The notes: generated by a model from the sequence alone, not told the origin. A stretch of DNA of 64,000 nucleotides from CAVVKW01 sp963749035 (GCA_963749035.1 CAVVKW010000003.1:1-64000); one strand, 5' to 3'; shown: positions 34,627 through 44,069, counted from the stretch's first letter. Translations and numbers: made by a program.

Positions 34627-35292
34627 TCAGAATCCCGGACCCGACCGTGTCTGCACCGGCTCGCTGGCCACCGTCCCGGCCGCCGCGGTCGACGAGGAAG
34701 TCGTCACCCGGCCACGATCGATCGGCTGCACCGGTGCCGGCCGCGGCGTGGTGTCTTGAATGACAACGACACCCACACCACCCCGACTGTCAGCCATCGC
34801 GATGTAGTTCAGCTGACGTTGAACCCGCGAGAAAATCCACTCGCCGTTGAACTTCGCGTATTCCGTCTGGAGGCCCTTCTGCGAAGCCACCACCGGCACC
34901 TCGTCGCCGAAGCGCGAAGGCGGCCCGTATGAGTCCATCAGATAATCCCGGATCCCGATCCACCCGCCGGCTCGCGTCAGCGTGTTCACGCCCGGACCGT
35001 TGAAATAGCGAATCTCCAGCTTGCGCAACTTCCCCTGATAGAACGACGCGACCATGTTCGAGATCTGCGGGATCGGGTTGTAGATCTCGTAAACGTCCAA
35101 CCCGTTGATCTGAATCGGCACCTTTTGGACTTGCGAAAAAACCGCCAGCTTCCCCGCCGGATCGCCAATCCGCAGTCCCTCGAGGTCAAAGGACAGAATC
35201 TCACGCTCGTTGTCCGTGAGCGACGGATTCATCGTCGCACATCCTACCATCATCAACATCGCGCCAACCGCGAGAAACCGAGCGTGTTTCAT
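34627..35292 (-). CDS. Lipoprotein of unknown function
   Basis: From the ATG at 35292 the 221-residue protein has a signal peptide ending in lipobox MVGC (Cys about residue 18). The mature protein is mixed alpha/beta, with LSFDLEGLRIGDPAGKLAVF and a Thr/Ser/Pro-rich C-terminus. I do not recognise the family. It is divergent from the nuclease gene across a 134-base gap. Confidence 0.65.
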   Translation of the reverse strand: MKHARFLAVGAMLMMVGCATMNPSLTDNEREILSFDLEGLRIGDPAGKLAVFSQVQKVPIQINGLDVYEIYNPIPQISNMVASFYQGKLRKLEIRYFNGPGVNTLTRAGGWIGIRDYLMDSYGPPSRFGDEVPVVASQKGLQTEYAKFNGEWIFSRVQRQLNYIAMADSRGGVGVVVIQDTTPRPAPVQPIDRGRVTTSSSTAAAGTVASEPVQTRSGPGF

Positions 35293-35426
35293 AATGCCCG
35301 TGTTCGTTAAACAGAAGTTCGCCCCCCGACAAGCCCGAATGCTCCCAGCACTCACCTCCGATGCAAGAGCCCCCAAGTCCGCTTTCATTCCCGCCACTTC
35401 TCGGTATGGTCCCGCCATCCCAAACC

Positions 35427-36353
35427 ATGCACTTCCGCTTCAATCCCGGCATTTTCGCTCTCGCTTGCATCTTCGCCCTCCTTCCCGCCGCCCGGGCGTG
35501 GGACGCGCTAGGTCACATGATCGTCTGCCAGATCGCTTACGAAAATCTCACCCCGACTGCGAAAGCCGCGTTCGACCGGCGTCTTGCCGATTTTAACCGG
35601 AAAAAGAAAACGCAATACCTGCCCGCCATCACCGGCACCTACATGGACGACATTCGCGACCAGACACGCGAATACAATCCCTGGCACTACATCAATCTCC
35701 CGTTTACCCGCGAAGGCCTGCCGCTCCCACCCCCCGGTGAGGTGAACATCCTCTGGGCGATCCGCAAATGTGTCGCCATCATCGACGGCAAATCGACGGA
35801 CTCCAAAATCGACCGCGACGAAGCCATGGTCATGCTCACCCACCTCGTCGCCGACGTTCACCAGCCGCTCCACACCACGAGCAACAACAACGACCTTGGC
35901 GGAAACAAAGTGATCGTCCCCAACCTCGTCGATCCCCTCCTCGAGATGTTCGGCAGCAACGGGAATCTTCATTGGTTCTGGGACATGAGCTACCGCGCAA
36001 CGGTCGACTCGGAAGACTTCGTCACCTCCGCCTTTTCGGCACCGCTGTATCTGCGATCCGCACCCGTCCCCGGCCACCTGAAGGCCGCCGACCTCGTTTT
36101 CGAGAAAGCCACCGAGTATCAGGAGAAATTCCCAGCCGCCACGGCCGGCGGCCCCGCTACCCCCGAGGAATGGATTTCCGAGAGCCACGAGCTCGGATTC
36201 GACTTTGCCTACGGGGAACTCCCCGGAGGCCCCGACAGCAATCCCGTCGAGCTCGATTCATCCTACGTCGAGCGTGCGACCGAGATCAGCGAGAAACGCC
36301 TGACCCTCGCCGGCTACCGGCTCGCCCACCTCCTGAACTCCATCCTAAATTAA
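35427..36353 (+). CDS. Secreted S1/P1-type zinc nuclease
   Basis: From the ATG at 35427 the 308-residue precursor has a signal peptide cleaved after residue 24, giving an N-terminal Trp (W25) as in S1/P1 nucleases where Trp1 is a zinc ligand. Other ligands are present: H30, the TYMDDIRD aspartates, H87, the HLVADVHQPLH triad (HxxxDxxxxxH) and HWFWD (HxxxD). This enzyme cleaves single-stranded DNA and RNA outside the cytoplasm. It is better known from fungi and plants, less often from bacteria. Confidence 0.92.
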   Translation: MHFRFNPGIFALACIFALLPAARAWDALGHMIVCQIAYENLTPTAKAAFDRRLADFNRKKKTQYLPAITGTYMDDIRDQTREYNPWHYINLPFTREGLPLPPPGEVNILWAIRKCVAIIDGKSTDSKIDRDEAMVMLTHLVADVHQPLHTTSNNNDLGGNKVIVPNLVDPLLEMFGSNGNLHWFWDMSYRATVDSEDFVTSAFSAPLYLRSAPVPGHLKAADLVFEKATEYQEKFPAATAGGPATPEEWISESHELGFDFAYGELPGGPDSNPVELDSSYVERATEISEKRLTLAGYRLAHLLNSILN

Positions 36354-36362
36354 CGGCCCCGC

Positions 36363-37187
36363 GTGAGTCGCCGCCACGTGATCACCCTCCCCCTGCTTCT
36401 GGTCGGCGGCTACGCCCTCATCTGTGCCGCGCTCTACTTCGCGCAGGACAGCCTCGTCTATTTCCCGCGGAACGCCCCTGCCGCCGAGCTCGACGGCGCG
36501 GCAGCGTCCGTCGGATTCGCCCCCTGGATCAACGGCGACGGCCACCGGATCGGCTGGCAATCACTCGACGGCGATCCCCGCCACGCCCTGCTCATCTTCC
36601 ACGGCAACGGCGGCTACGCCCTCCACCGCAACCGCTTCGCCTCCACCAACCATCCCGCCGACGGCACCGCCCGACCCCGGACCTACCTCCTCGAATATCC
36701 CGGCTACGGTGCCCGACCCGGCACTCCCTCCGAAGCCAGCCTGACCGCCGCAGCCACCGATGCCATCGACACTCTCGCCGCCACCGACCCCGCTCCCCGC
36801 ATCACCGTCCTTGGCCAATCCCTCGGAAGCGGCGTTGCCAGCGCCGCCGTCGGGCAACGACCGGACGCCGTCTCCGCCCTGATTCTCGTCACCCCCTTCA
36901 ACTCCCTCGTCGCCGCCGCGCACGACCACTACCGCTGGATTCCCGTCCCCTGGCTGCTGCGCACCCGCTTCGATTCCGTCCGCAACCTCGCCGACTACCC
37001 CGGCCCGGTCGCATTCATCGTCGCCAAAGAGGACCAGACGGTCCCCGCCCACCTCGGCCAAGCCCTCTACGAATCTTACCCCGGCACGAAACGTCTTTGG
37101 CTCATCCCCGACGCTCACCACAACGACACCGACCGCCTTCTCGCCGACTGGCCGGAAGTCTGGACCTGGCTCGCCACGTCGCGATAG
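36363..37187 (+). CDS. Membrane-anchored alpha/beta hydrolase (YfhR/BEM46-like)
   Basis: The 274-residue protein has a GTG start and an N-terminal hydrophobic anchor (about residues 6-27). The alpha/beta-hydrolase fold follows, with oxyanion block LLIFHGNGG, nucleophile elbow GQSLGSG (Ser), the acid in KEDQTVP and the catalytic His in DAHHND. The substrate is unknown. It begins nine bases after the nuclease stop, and the GHMP kinase gene follows closely. Confidence 0.87.
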   Translation: MSRRHVITLPLLLVGGYALICAALYFAQDSLVYFPRNAPAAELDGAAASVGFAPWINGDGHRIGWQSLDGDPRHALLIFHGNGGYALHRNRFASTNHPADGTARPRTYLLEYPGYGARPGTPSEASLTAAATDAIDTLAATDPAPRITVLGQSLGSGVASAAVGQRPDAVSALILVTPFNSLVAAAHDHYRWIPVPWLLRTRFDSVRNLADYPGPVAFIVAKEDQTVPAHLGQALYESYPGTKRLWLIPDAHHNDTDRLLADWPEVWTWLATSR

Positions 37188-37209
37188 CCTCCGCTCCGAC
37201 TTTCTCTCC

Positions 37210-38226
37210 GTGATCATTTCCACCACCGCCTACCCCCGCGCCGGTCTCATCGGCAATCCCTCCGACGGCTACTTCGGGAAGACCATCGCCTTCGCCTTCA
37301 CGAATTACTCCGCCACGATCGAGCTCTGGGAATCGCCTGATCTGGAACTCCTCCCCTCCCGCCGCGACCACTCCGTTTTCTCCAGCATCGCCGACCTTCA
37401 CGACGACGTCCGAAAGCACGGATACTACGGCGGGTTTCGGCTCCTCAAAGCCTGCGTGAAGGTCTTCTACGACTACTGCCAGACCCGCGGCATCAAGTTT
37501 GATAATCGCAATTTCACGATGCGATACCGTTCCGACATCCCAAACCGGGTCGGTCTCGCCGGATCCAGCGCACTCATCACCGCCTGCCTCCGCGCACTCA
37601 TGGGATTCTACAACGTCACCATCCCGCGCCACGTCCTGGCCAGCGTCGTTCTCTCCGTCGAGAATTCCGAACTCAACATTCCCGCCGGCCTCCAGGATCG
37701 CGTCGCCCAAGCCTATCAGGGAGCCACGTTCATGGACTTCGCGCGCGACCTCCTCGACACCCGCGGCTACGGCGAATACGAAGCCCTTGACCCCGACACC
37801 CTGCCGCCGATCTACATCGCGTTCCGCGAAGACCTCTCGGAAGGGACCGAAGTCTTCCACAACAACCTCCGCGCCCGCTGGCTCGCCGGCGACTCCGAGG
37901 TCATCGACGCCATGACCGCGTGGGCCGACCTCACTCAGCAATTCCGCGACACCCTCCCGACCGGGAATACCACCGAACTCCACCGCCTCATCAACGCCAA
38001 TTTCGACCTCCGCGCCAGTCTCTACGACGTCGGCGAAGGCAACCGCGAGATGATCGCCACCGCCCGCCGCACCGGCGCCAGCGCCAAGTTCGCCGGGAGC
38101 GGCGGAGCCATCGTCGGCACCTACGAGAACGACGAAATGTTCACCTCCCTGGAAACCGCCTTCGCCCCCACCAACATCCGCGTCATCCGCCCCGACATCG
38201 CCCCACCAATCCCGGAGAAAATCTAA
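37210..38226 (+). CDS. GHMP-family sugar kinase, glucuronokinase-like
   Basis: The 338-residue protein has a GTG start. The GHMP ATP loop is IPNRVGLAGSSALITA, and the C-terminal FAGSGGAIVGTY completes the fold. The N-terminus RAGLIGNPSDGYFGKTIAF matches the plant glucuronokinase type, which makes glucuronate 1-phosphate. The following gene is a nucleotidyltransferase of the GalU type, which fits a sugar-1-phosphate activation route. Other GHMP kinases such as those for L-fucose or arabinose remain possible. Confidence 0.8.
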   Translation: MIISTTAYPRAGLIGNPSDGYFGKTIAFAFTNYSATIELWESPDLELLPSRRDHSVFSSIADLHDDVRKHGYYGGFRLLKACVKVFYDYCQTRGIKFDNRNFTMRYRSDIPNRVGLAGSSALITACLRALMGFYNVTIPRHVLASVVLSVENSELNIPAGLQDRVAQAYQGATFMDFARDLLDTRGYGEYEALDPDTLPPIYIAFREDLSEGTEVFHNNLRARWLAGDSEVIDAMTAWADLTQQFRDTLPTGNTTELHRLINANFDLRASLYDVGEGNREMIATARRTGASAKFAGSGGAIVGTYENDEMFTSLETAFAPTNIRVIRPDIAPPIPEKI

Positions 38227-38264
38227 CCGCAATTCCACAACCCCGTCTCAACGACCCCACCGGC

Positions 38265-39101
38265 ATGAAAGCCATCATCCCCGCCGCCGGCCTCGGCACC
38301 CGCTTCCTCCCCATCGCCAAAGCCGTGCCGAAAGAAATGCTCCCCATCGGCGACCGTCCCGTCATCCACTACGTCGTCGAAGAAGCCTTCAATTCCGGAT
38401 TCGACGAGATCCTTCTCATCCTCAGTCGCGGCAAGGAAATCATCGCGCAATACTTCGCGCCCCACCCCGAACTCGAACGCCACCTGGAGCAAACCGGGAA
38501 AACCGCCGCCCTCGAAGCCGTCCAGGCCACCACCCGGTTCGGTCAGATCCACAGCGTCTACCAGCCCGAAATGCGCGGCCTCGGCGACGCGCTTCGCCTC
38601 GCGCGCTCCTTCGTCGGTCGCGACGAAGCTTTCGCCGTCCTCCTCGGCGATACCCTCACCCACGGGTCCTCGCCGCTCCCCGCCATGCGGAACGCGTGGG
38701 AAGAGACCGGCAAATCCTCCGTCTGCCTCGAGCCCTGCCCGACCGAGCGCGTTTCCCGCTACGGCATCGCCGGTGGACGCCAACTCCCCCGCGACGCCGA
38801 CACCTTCGAGCTCTCCGAACTGATCGAGAAACCGCCCGCCGACAGTGCCCCGGTGCTTCACGACCCCGAAGGACGTCCACTCCCCCCCCACGCCTTCGCC
38901 GCCCGCTACCTCTTCGCCAATTCGATCCTCGACGATCTCGACACCACCCCGCCCGGCTTCAACGGCGAGATCCAGCTCACCGACGCCATGCGCTCACTGC
39001 TCGACCGCGACGGCCTCCTCGGCATCACCTGGCCCGGCGAGCGCCTCGACATCGGCAATCCCGCCGGACTCCTCGAAGCCAATCAGCGGCTGCAAAACTA
39101 G
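38265..39101 (+). CDS. galU: UTP-glucose-1-phosphate uridylyltransferase
   Basis: The 278-residue protein is a nucleotidyltransferase with AAGLGTRFLPIAKAVPKEML at the N-terminus and VRIEEKP-like sugar-site sequence SELIEKPPADSAP. GalU makes UDP-glucose from UTP and glucose 1-phosphate. It lies 38 bases after the GHMP kinase gene. A related UDP-sugar pyrophosphorylase activity on glucuronate 1-phosphate cannot be excluded by sequence alone. Confidence 0.92.
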   Translation: MKAIIPAAGLGTRFLPIAKAVPKEMLPIGDRPVIHYVVEEAFNSGFDEILLILSRGKEIIAQYFAPHPELERHLEQTGKTAALEAVQATTRFGQIHSVYQPEMRGLGDALRLARSFVGRDEAFAVLLGDTLTHGSSPLPAMRNAWEETGKSSVCLEPCPTERVSRYGIAGGRQLPRDADTFELSELIEKPPADSAPVLHDPEGRPLPPHAFAARYLFANSILDDLDTTPPGFNGEIQLTDAMRSLLDRDGLLGITWPGERLDIGNPAGLLEANQRLQN

Positions 39102-39217
39102 GTCGAACCCGACCCTCCGCGTCCGATCATGCGACCGGAACGTTCCCCGGCTTCGACCCAACTCGTCCAGAAACCCTCCATGCTCCGAGCGGACAAATCC
39201 AAGTCCACTGGCATTCC

Positions 39218-39238
39218 CTTCGCGCCTTCGCGTGAGAC
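39218..39238 (+). repeat. CTTCGCG-type repeat copy 1
   Basis: A 21-base stretch built of two CTTCGCG-like units plus TGAGAC lies in the gap between galU and the beta-CASP gene. An identical 21-base copy occurs at 49936-49956. Confidence 0.6.
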
Positions 39239-39263
39239 CAAATCCGCCTCACGAAGTCCCGAC

Positions 39264-40640
39264 TCAAAGCGGCATCGTCGCCCCGCCCGGATCCGGCAAC
39301 ACGACCTCGGTCTCCGGCAGCGCAGCGACCAACTGACTCCGAAACCACTCCACCGCCGGCGGATCCCCGTGCACCAGCACGATCCGCTTCGGCCGCAGCC
39401 GCACCGCGTATTCCAATATCCGCTCTCGCGGCGCGTGCGCACTGAAATTGAATTCCTGCACGTCGCAGTTCAGCTCCACCTCCGGCAGACGCTTATCCAG
39501 CAGCACCGAGTCACCCGACTTCGCCACTCGCACTTTCCCCGCCGGCGAATCCGGGTCGGAATACCCCACGAAGAAGAGGCTCTGCCGCGGATCCGGCAAC
39601 ACCTTCCGCACGAACTTATTCGAAAGCGTGTTTTCAGTCATCATCCCGCTCGAAATCGCAAAGATGCACCCGTCCCGCATCGCCAGCGTGTGCGCATCCG
39701 GCCCCGACATGACGTAGGGCGACATCGCGCTCAGGAGCTGGAGCGAATTGTGACTCCGGTCCGGACTCTCCGCCAGCCGGTCATACGCCGTCGTGATCTT
39801 CGTGCTCAGACCCCCGATGTAGAGCGGCACGCCCCGCAAATTCCCCCGCTTCTGCGCCTCCCAGAGAATCGCCAAAACCTCCTGCGTTTTCCCCAGCGCA
39901 AAGACCGGGATTGTCACACTTCCACCGCGCTCGAAGGCCTCCTCGATCGCGTCGATGAACCGCCGCTCCTCTCCCTTCCGCGTGAATCCCTCCGCCGAAG
40001 GCGAATCCCCCCGCGTCGTCTCCATGATCAACGTGTCCACCCCCTCCTCCGGAAACTCCGCCCCCTGCATCAGCGTCTGATCGTCGAAGTTCACGTCGCC
40101 CGTGTAAAAGACACTCTTCCCCTCCCCGCGCACCAGCACCCCGCTCGATCCCAGGATGTGTCCCGCGTGATACAGCTCCACGGTCGGCTCGAACCCATCA
40201 CCCCGCCCCCGCTCACCGTCCAAGGTAAACTGCCGCCCCGCCGGGATCATCGACCACATCTGCTTCGAAAAATCGATCCCCCGGTGCGTGAAGAGCGGAT
40301 ACTCCGTCAGCCCCTCCTCCTCGCGCTGACGCGTCATCACGTTCACCGAATTTCTCAACATCATCTCGCCGATCCGGAACGTCCCCTCCGACATGAAAAC
40401 CCGAGCCTCCTGCTCCCGTCGCGTCAGCACCGGCAGCGAGCCGATGTGATCCTGGTGAGCGTGCGTGACGACGATCGCGTCCACGCTTCCCTCCGGCACG
40501 CGCTGATACTCCGGCTGAGCCTCCAGCCCACGACCTTTCGGATGCATCCCGGCGTCCAGAATGATCGACTTCCCGCCCACCTTCAGCAGGTGGGAGCTCG
40601 CGCCAATCTCCGTCCGGCGCGCCAACGTCACAAACTCCAT
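39264..40640 (-). CDS. Beta-CASP metallo-beta-lactamase-fold ribonuclease
   Basis: From the ATG at 40640 the 458-residue protein has the zinc motif THAHQDHIG, further motifs AGHILGSSG and GDVNFDDQ, and the beta-CASP domain with the conserved ETTRGD. It is in the Ysh1/CPSF-73-like group of RNases. It would process or degrade RNA, and the closest bacterial relatives act as endo- or exonucleases. The longer upstream frame overlaps the DUF1800 gene and lacks support. Confidence 0.9.
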   Translation of the reverse strand: MEFVTLARRTEIGASSHLLKVGGKSIILDAGMHPKGRGLEAQPEYQRVPEGSVDAIVVTHAHQDHIGSLPVLTRREQEARVFMSEGTFRIGEMMLRNSVNVMTRQREEEGLTEYPLFTHRGIDFSKQMWSMIPAGRQFTLDGERGRGDGFEPTVELYHAGHILGSSGVLVRGEGKSVFYTGDVNFDDQTLMQGAEFPEEGVDTLIMETTRGDSPSAEGFTRKGEERRFIDAIEEAFERGGSVTIPVFALGKTQEVLAILWEAQKRGNLRGVPLYIGGLSTKITTAYDRLAESPDRSHNSLQLLSAMSPYVMSGPDAHTLAMRDGCIFAISSGMMTENTLSNKFVRKVLPDPRQSLFFVGYSDPDSPAGKVRVAKSGDSVLLDKRLPEVELNCDVQEFNFSAHAPRERILEYAVRLRPKRIVLVHGDPPAVEWFRSQLVAALPETEVVLPDPGGATMPL

Positions 40641-40732
40641 TGCTGCAACCAATAGACCGCACCCCCGCCCCGCGAAACAGAATTTTTCTCCCCCTTCCGC
40701 AACCAACTCGCGCCCTCCGGGTTCCATCCCCC

Positions 40733-42172
40733 GTGCTCGACCCGCTTCCCCCCGCCGATTGGACACCCGCACTCGCGAACCACCTTCTCTCCCGAGCGGG
40801 ATTTGGCGGAACCCCCGCGGAGATCGCCGCTCTCTACGACCGCGGCCTCGACGGCGCCGTCGAGTTCCTCGTGACCGGCGACGAGGACGCCGATCTTTTC
40901 CCCCCGCCGGAGTGGACCTCCGATCCCCGAGCGCCGAGATCCGTCATCGTCGCGGATAAAGGCAAACCCGCCACGGAAGCAGAAAAAAGGGAACAACTCA
41001 GCGACGTCCGCCAGATCGAGCGCACCCGTGGCGCGGATCTTCTCACCGGCTGGATGCGGCGGATGGAATTCACCACCCACCCCCTCCGCGAGAAGCTCAC
41101 CCTTTTCTGGCACGACCACTTCGCTACCAGCAATCAGAAGGTGCAGGACGCCTACCTCATGTGGGTTCAGAACGAAACCCTCCGCGCCCGCGCGCTCGGC
41201 CCCTTCCGCGACCTCCTCCGAGAAATTTCCCGCGACCCCGCCATGCTCAAATGGCTCGACCTCCAACGGAGCAACAAAAAGAAGCCCAACGAAAACTTCG
41301 CCCGCGAATTCTTCGAGCTCTTCACCCTCGGCGAGGGCCACTACACCGAATCGGATGTCAAGGAGGCCGCCCGCGCCTTCACCGGCTACCGCTTTACCAG
41401 CCGCGACCGGACGTTCCGATTCGACGAACGCCAACACGATGCCGGCGACAAAACCATCTTCGGCCAGACGGGCAATTTCGACGGCGACGACGTCGTCCAG
41501 CTCGCACTCGCCAACCCCGCCTGCGCCCCCTTCCTCGCGACGAAGCTCTACACCTACTTCGTCTCGTCGCAGCCCAACTCCACCGCCGTCACCGCCCTCG
41601 CCGACACGCTCCGGGCCAACGACTACGACGTCGCAGATTCGCTCCGCACCCTCTTCCGGTCCGCCGCGTTCCACGACCCCGCCGTTCGGCGCACGCAGAT
41701 CAAATCCCCCGTCCAGTGGCTCGTCCAGACCTGCAAAGCCCTCGCCGTTCCCGTGCCCGACACCCCGATGCTCACCGGCGCCCTCGCTCAGCTCGGTCAG
41801 GTCCCGTTCATGCCGCCCAACGTTGGCGGTTGGGAATGGGGTCGCTCCTGGATCAATAGCACCACGCTCGTCCTCCGCTACAATCTCGCCGGCTTCCTCC
41901 TCGGCACCAACGAAAGATCGTTCAACCGCCTCTTCCCCACCGACAACCGCTTCGACCCCGCCGTCGAAAAAATCGCCCCCGACCCCCTTCGCCGTCAACC
42001 GCAGCAGCTTGCCGACCAACTCGTCCTCCGCCTCTTCGGTCCCGGCGATTTCTCCGATCTCCGCGACCGAGCCCGCGCCACCCTCACCACTCTCAGCCCC
42101 ACCCTCACCGACAACGACATCCGCACCGTCCTCCACCACCTCATATCCACCCCCGAGTTCCAGCTCACCTGA
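40733..42172 (+). CDS. DUF1800 family protein
   Basis: From a GTG at 40733 the 479-residue protein begins VLDPLPPADWTPALANHLLSRAGFG, the usual DUF1800 N-terminus. Other conserved blocks are LTLFWHDHFATSNQKV, ENFAREFFELFTLGEGHY and GYRFTSRDRTF. DUF1800 proteins almost always precede a DUF1501 gene in Verrucomicrobia, Planctomycetes and others; their function is unknown. No signal peptide is visible here. A TTG at 40640 is a possible upstream start. Confidence 0.88.
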   Translation: MLDPLPPADWTPALANHLLSRAGFGGTPAEIAALYDRGLDGAVEFLVTGDEDADLFPPPEWTSDPRAPRSVIVADKGKPATEAEKREQLSDVRQIERTRGADLLTGWMRRMEFTTHPLREKLTLFWHDHFATSNQKVQDAYLMWVQNETLRARALGPFRDLLREISRDPAMLKWLDLQRSNKKKPNENFAREFFELFTLGEGHYTESDVKEAARAFTGYRFTSRDRTFRFDERQHDAGDKTIFGQTGNFDGDDVVQLALANPACAPFLATKLYTYFVSSQPNSTAVTALADTLRANDYDVADSLRTLFRSAAFHDPAVRRTQIKSPVQWLVQTCKALAVPVPDTPMLTGALAQLGQVPFMPPNVGGWEWGRSWINSTTLVLRYNLAGFLLGTNERSFNRLFPTDNRFDPAVEKIAPDPLRRQPQQLADQLVLRLFGPGDFSDLRDRARATLTTLSPTLTDNDIRTVLHHLISTPEFQLT

Positions 42173-42176
42173 CATC

Positions 42177-42204
42177 AATCCAAAATCCGAAATCCGAAAT
42201 CCGA
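42177..42204 (+). repeat. Four heptamers AATCC(A/G)A between DUF1800 and DUF1501
   Basis: AATCCAA is followed by three exact AATCCGA copies, filling the gap and ending six bases before the DUF1501 ATG. The array displaces any Shine-Dalgarno sequence. Confidence 0.7.
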
Positions 42205-42209
42205 AATTG

Positions 42210-43505
42210 ATGCACCTCCACACTCGCCGCCGATTCCTCCGCACGTCCGTCCTCGGCGGAGCCCTTGCCGCGTCACTCCCGGGATTCGTCCACCGCACCT
42301 TCGCTGCCCTCGACGCCGCCGCCGCCGATTCGGCCACCCAGATCGTCACCGGCAAAGATTCCCCCATCGTCGTCATCCTTCAGCTCGCTGGCGGGAATGA
42401 CGGTTTGAATACGGTCATTCCCTTCGCCGACGACGCCTATCACCGAGCCCGACCGAAACTCGCGATCCCGGCAAAAGAAGTTCTCCGCGTCTCCGATCAC
42501 CTCGGTCTCAATCCCCGACTCGCCGGGCTCGCCTCCCTCATCTCCGAAGGCCACGGCTCCATCGTTCAAGGTGTCGGCTACCCCAACCCCAACCGCAGCC
42601 ACTTCCGCTCCACCGAAATCTGGCAGCGAGGTTCCGTCGATCCGCACGAGATCCACGGTTGGGTCGGACGTTACTTCGACGCCTGCTGCTCCGGCGAAGA
42701 CCCGACCGTCGGCGTCGCGATCAGCCGCACCACCCCCGCAGCGTTCGCCGGTCCGCAGCCGCTCGGTATCACGCTGGAAAGCCCGGAACGCTTTCGCATC
42801 GCCAACGACCCCGAGGAGTTCGCCGCCGAACTCGCCCGCTCCGGTCAGGAGGCGGCCACCCTCGACACCTCCACCAACGACGGCGGCTCGATCGCCATGC
42901 TCGACGGCAGCGGCTCGTCCGCCGGCAGCACCTACGATTTCATCGATCGCGTCGCGCTCGACACCCGCATCGCGTCTGACCGCATCGCCGAGATCACTCG
43001 CAAACACCAAGGCGGCACCGACTACCCCAGCACCCCGCTCGCCCGTCAACTCCAGCTCATCGGCCAACTGATCGCCGGCGGGATGACCACCCGCGTTTAC
43101 TACGCCAATCAAGGCGGCTTCGACACGCACGCCGGCCAGGGCGGCCGCCACGACCAGCTCCTCAACAACGTCGACGAAGCCATCACCGCATTCGTCGCGG
43201 ACCTCAAGCAGCAGGGAAACTTCGACCGAGTCCTCCTCATGACGTTTTCCGAATTCGGCCGGCGCGTCGCCGAAAACACCAGCGGCGGCACCGATCACGG
43301 CGCTGCCGCACCACTCTTTGTCGTTGGCGGAGGCGTCCAAGGCGGCCTCTTCGGCCAAACGCCCAGCCTCACCGACCTCGACAACGGCGACCTGCGCTAC
43401 AACACCGACTTCCGCAGCGTTTACGCCAGCGTCCTCGAAGATTGGCTGCAGACCCCCAGCCTTCCGATTCTCGGGCGGAAATATCCGAAAATCCCGTTGG
43501 TTTGA
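42210..43505 (+). CDS. DUF1501 family protein, Tat-type export
   Basis: From the ATG at 42210 the 431-residue protein has a twin-Arg signal (TRRRFLRTSVLGG). The alkaline-phosphatase-like core shows ILQLAGGNDGLNTVIP, the block HEIHGWVGRYFD, FDTHAGQ and TFSEFGRRV with the metal-type residues typical of DUF1501/sulfatase-fold proteins, and closing TDHGAAAPLFVVGG. Its natural substrate is unknown. It pairs with DUF1800 upstream. Confidence 0.92.
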   Translation: MHLHTRRRFLRTSVLGGALAASLPGFVHRTFAALDAAAADSATQIVTGKDSPIVVILQLAGGNDGLNTVIPFADDAYHRARPKLAIPAKEVLRVSDHLGLNPRLAGLASLISEGHGSIVQGVGYPNPNRSHFRSTEIWQRGSVDPHEIHGWVGRYFDACCSGEDPTVGVAISRTTPAAFAGPQPLGITLESPERFRIANDPEEFAAELARSGQEAATLDTSTNDGGSIAMLDGSGSSAGSTYDFIDRVALDTRIASDRIAEITRKHQGGTDYPSTPLARQLQLIGQLIAGGMTTRVYYANQGGFDTHAGQGGRHDQLLNNVDEAITAFVADLKQQGNFDRVLLMTFSEFGRRVAENTSGGTDHGAAAPLFVVGGGVQGGLFGQTPSLTDLDNGDLRYNTDFRSVYASVLEDWLQTPSLPILGRKYPKIPLV

Positions 43506-43517
43506 CGGTGCCGAGCT

Positions 43518-43991
43518 TCAGGCCTCACCCCGCGGCGAGGCCAGCTCGACTCCAAAAAAATCGCGGAACACCTCCCGGTAAACCGCGCGCTTCATCGGCG
43601 CGACCCACGTCAGCAGAAACTCCGCTGGCTGGATCCAACGCGCCGTCCGAAATTCCGGCGTCTCCGGCGACGCGAGAATCTGCGCGTCGTCACCCACGAA
43701 ATCCGCCAAAAAATACGTCTGCTCCTGCCCGCCGCAGCCGTCCTTCAGCCGCCCGTCCGAAAAAGCGTATCGATAGGGCCCTTTCCGATCCACCACTCGA
43801 TAGTCCGTCGGGTTCAGCGACAGCTCCTCTCTGACCTCCCTCGCCAGCGCCTCCTCGATCGATTCATCCGCGTCCACCCCGCCCTGCGGAAACTGCCACG
43901 CCCCGCCCACGTCCATGCGTTCGCCGATGAGCACCCGCCCGCCCGGCTTCCGGAGAATGAACGCCACGTTCGGTCGGTAACGAATCGCCAC
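43518..43991 (-). CDS. rppH: Nudix hydrolase, RNA pyrophosphohydrolase-like
   Basis: A GTG start at 43991 gives a 157-residue protein beginning VAIRYRPNVAFILRK, close to RppH. The Nudix box is GGVDADESIEEALAREVREEL, and the motif GAWQFPQGGVD matches the RppH type. RppH removes pyrophosphate from the 5' end of mRNA and starts decay. The frame stays open upstream past 44000 but without family similarity. It converges on the DUF1501 gene by 12 bases. Confidence 0.85.
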   Translation of the reverse strand: MAIRYRPNVAFILRKPGGRVLIGERMDVGGAWQFPQGGVDADESIEEALAREVREELSLNPTDYRVVDRKGPYRYAFSDGRLKDGCGGQEQTYFLADFVGDDAQILASPETPEFRTARWIQPAEFLLTWVAPMKRAVYREVFRDFFGVELASPRGEA

Positions 43992-44069
43992 GCGCCAAAT
44001 CTGAAAACTTACCAGCCTTGACGCGAGTCGGAAATCCACCGAAGTCCACTCTTTGATCCCGTCCCGGTC

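Noticed and set aside
41028..42209. Upstream extension of the DUF1501 frame
   Set aside because: It overlaps DUF1800 in another frame and is Ser/Pro/Arg-biased; the Tat signal begins only at 42210.
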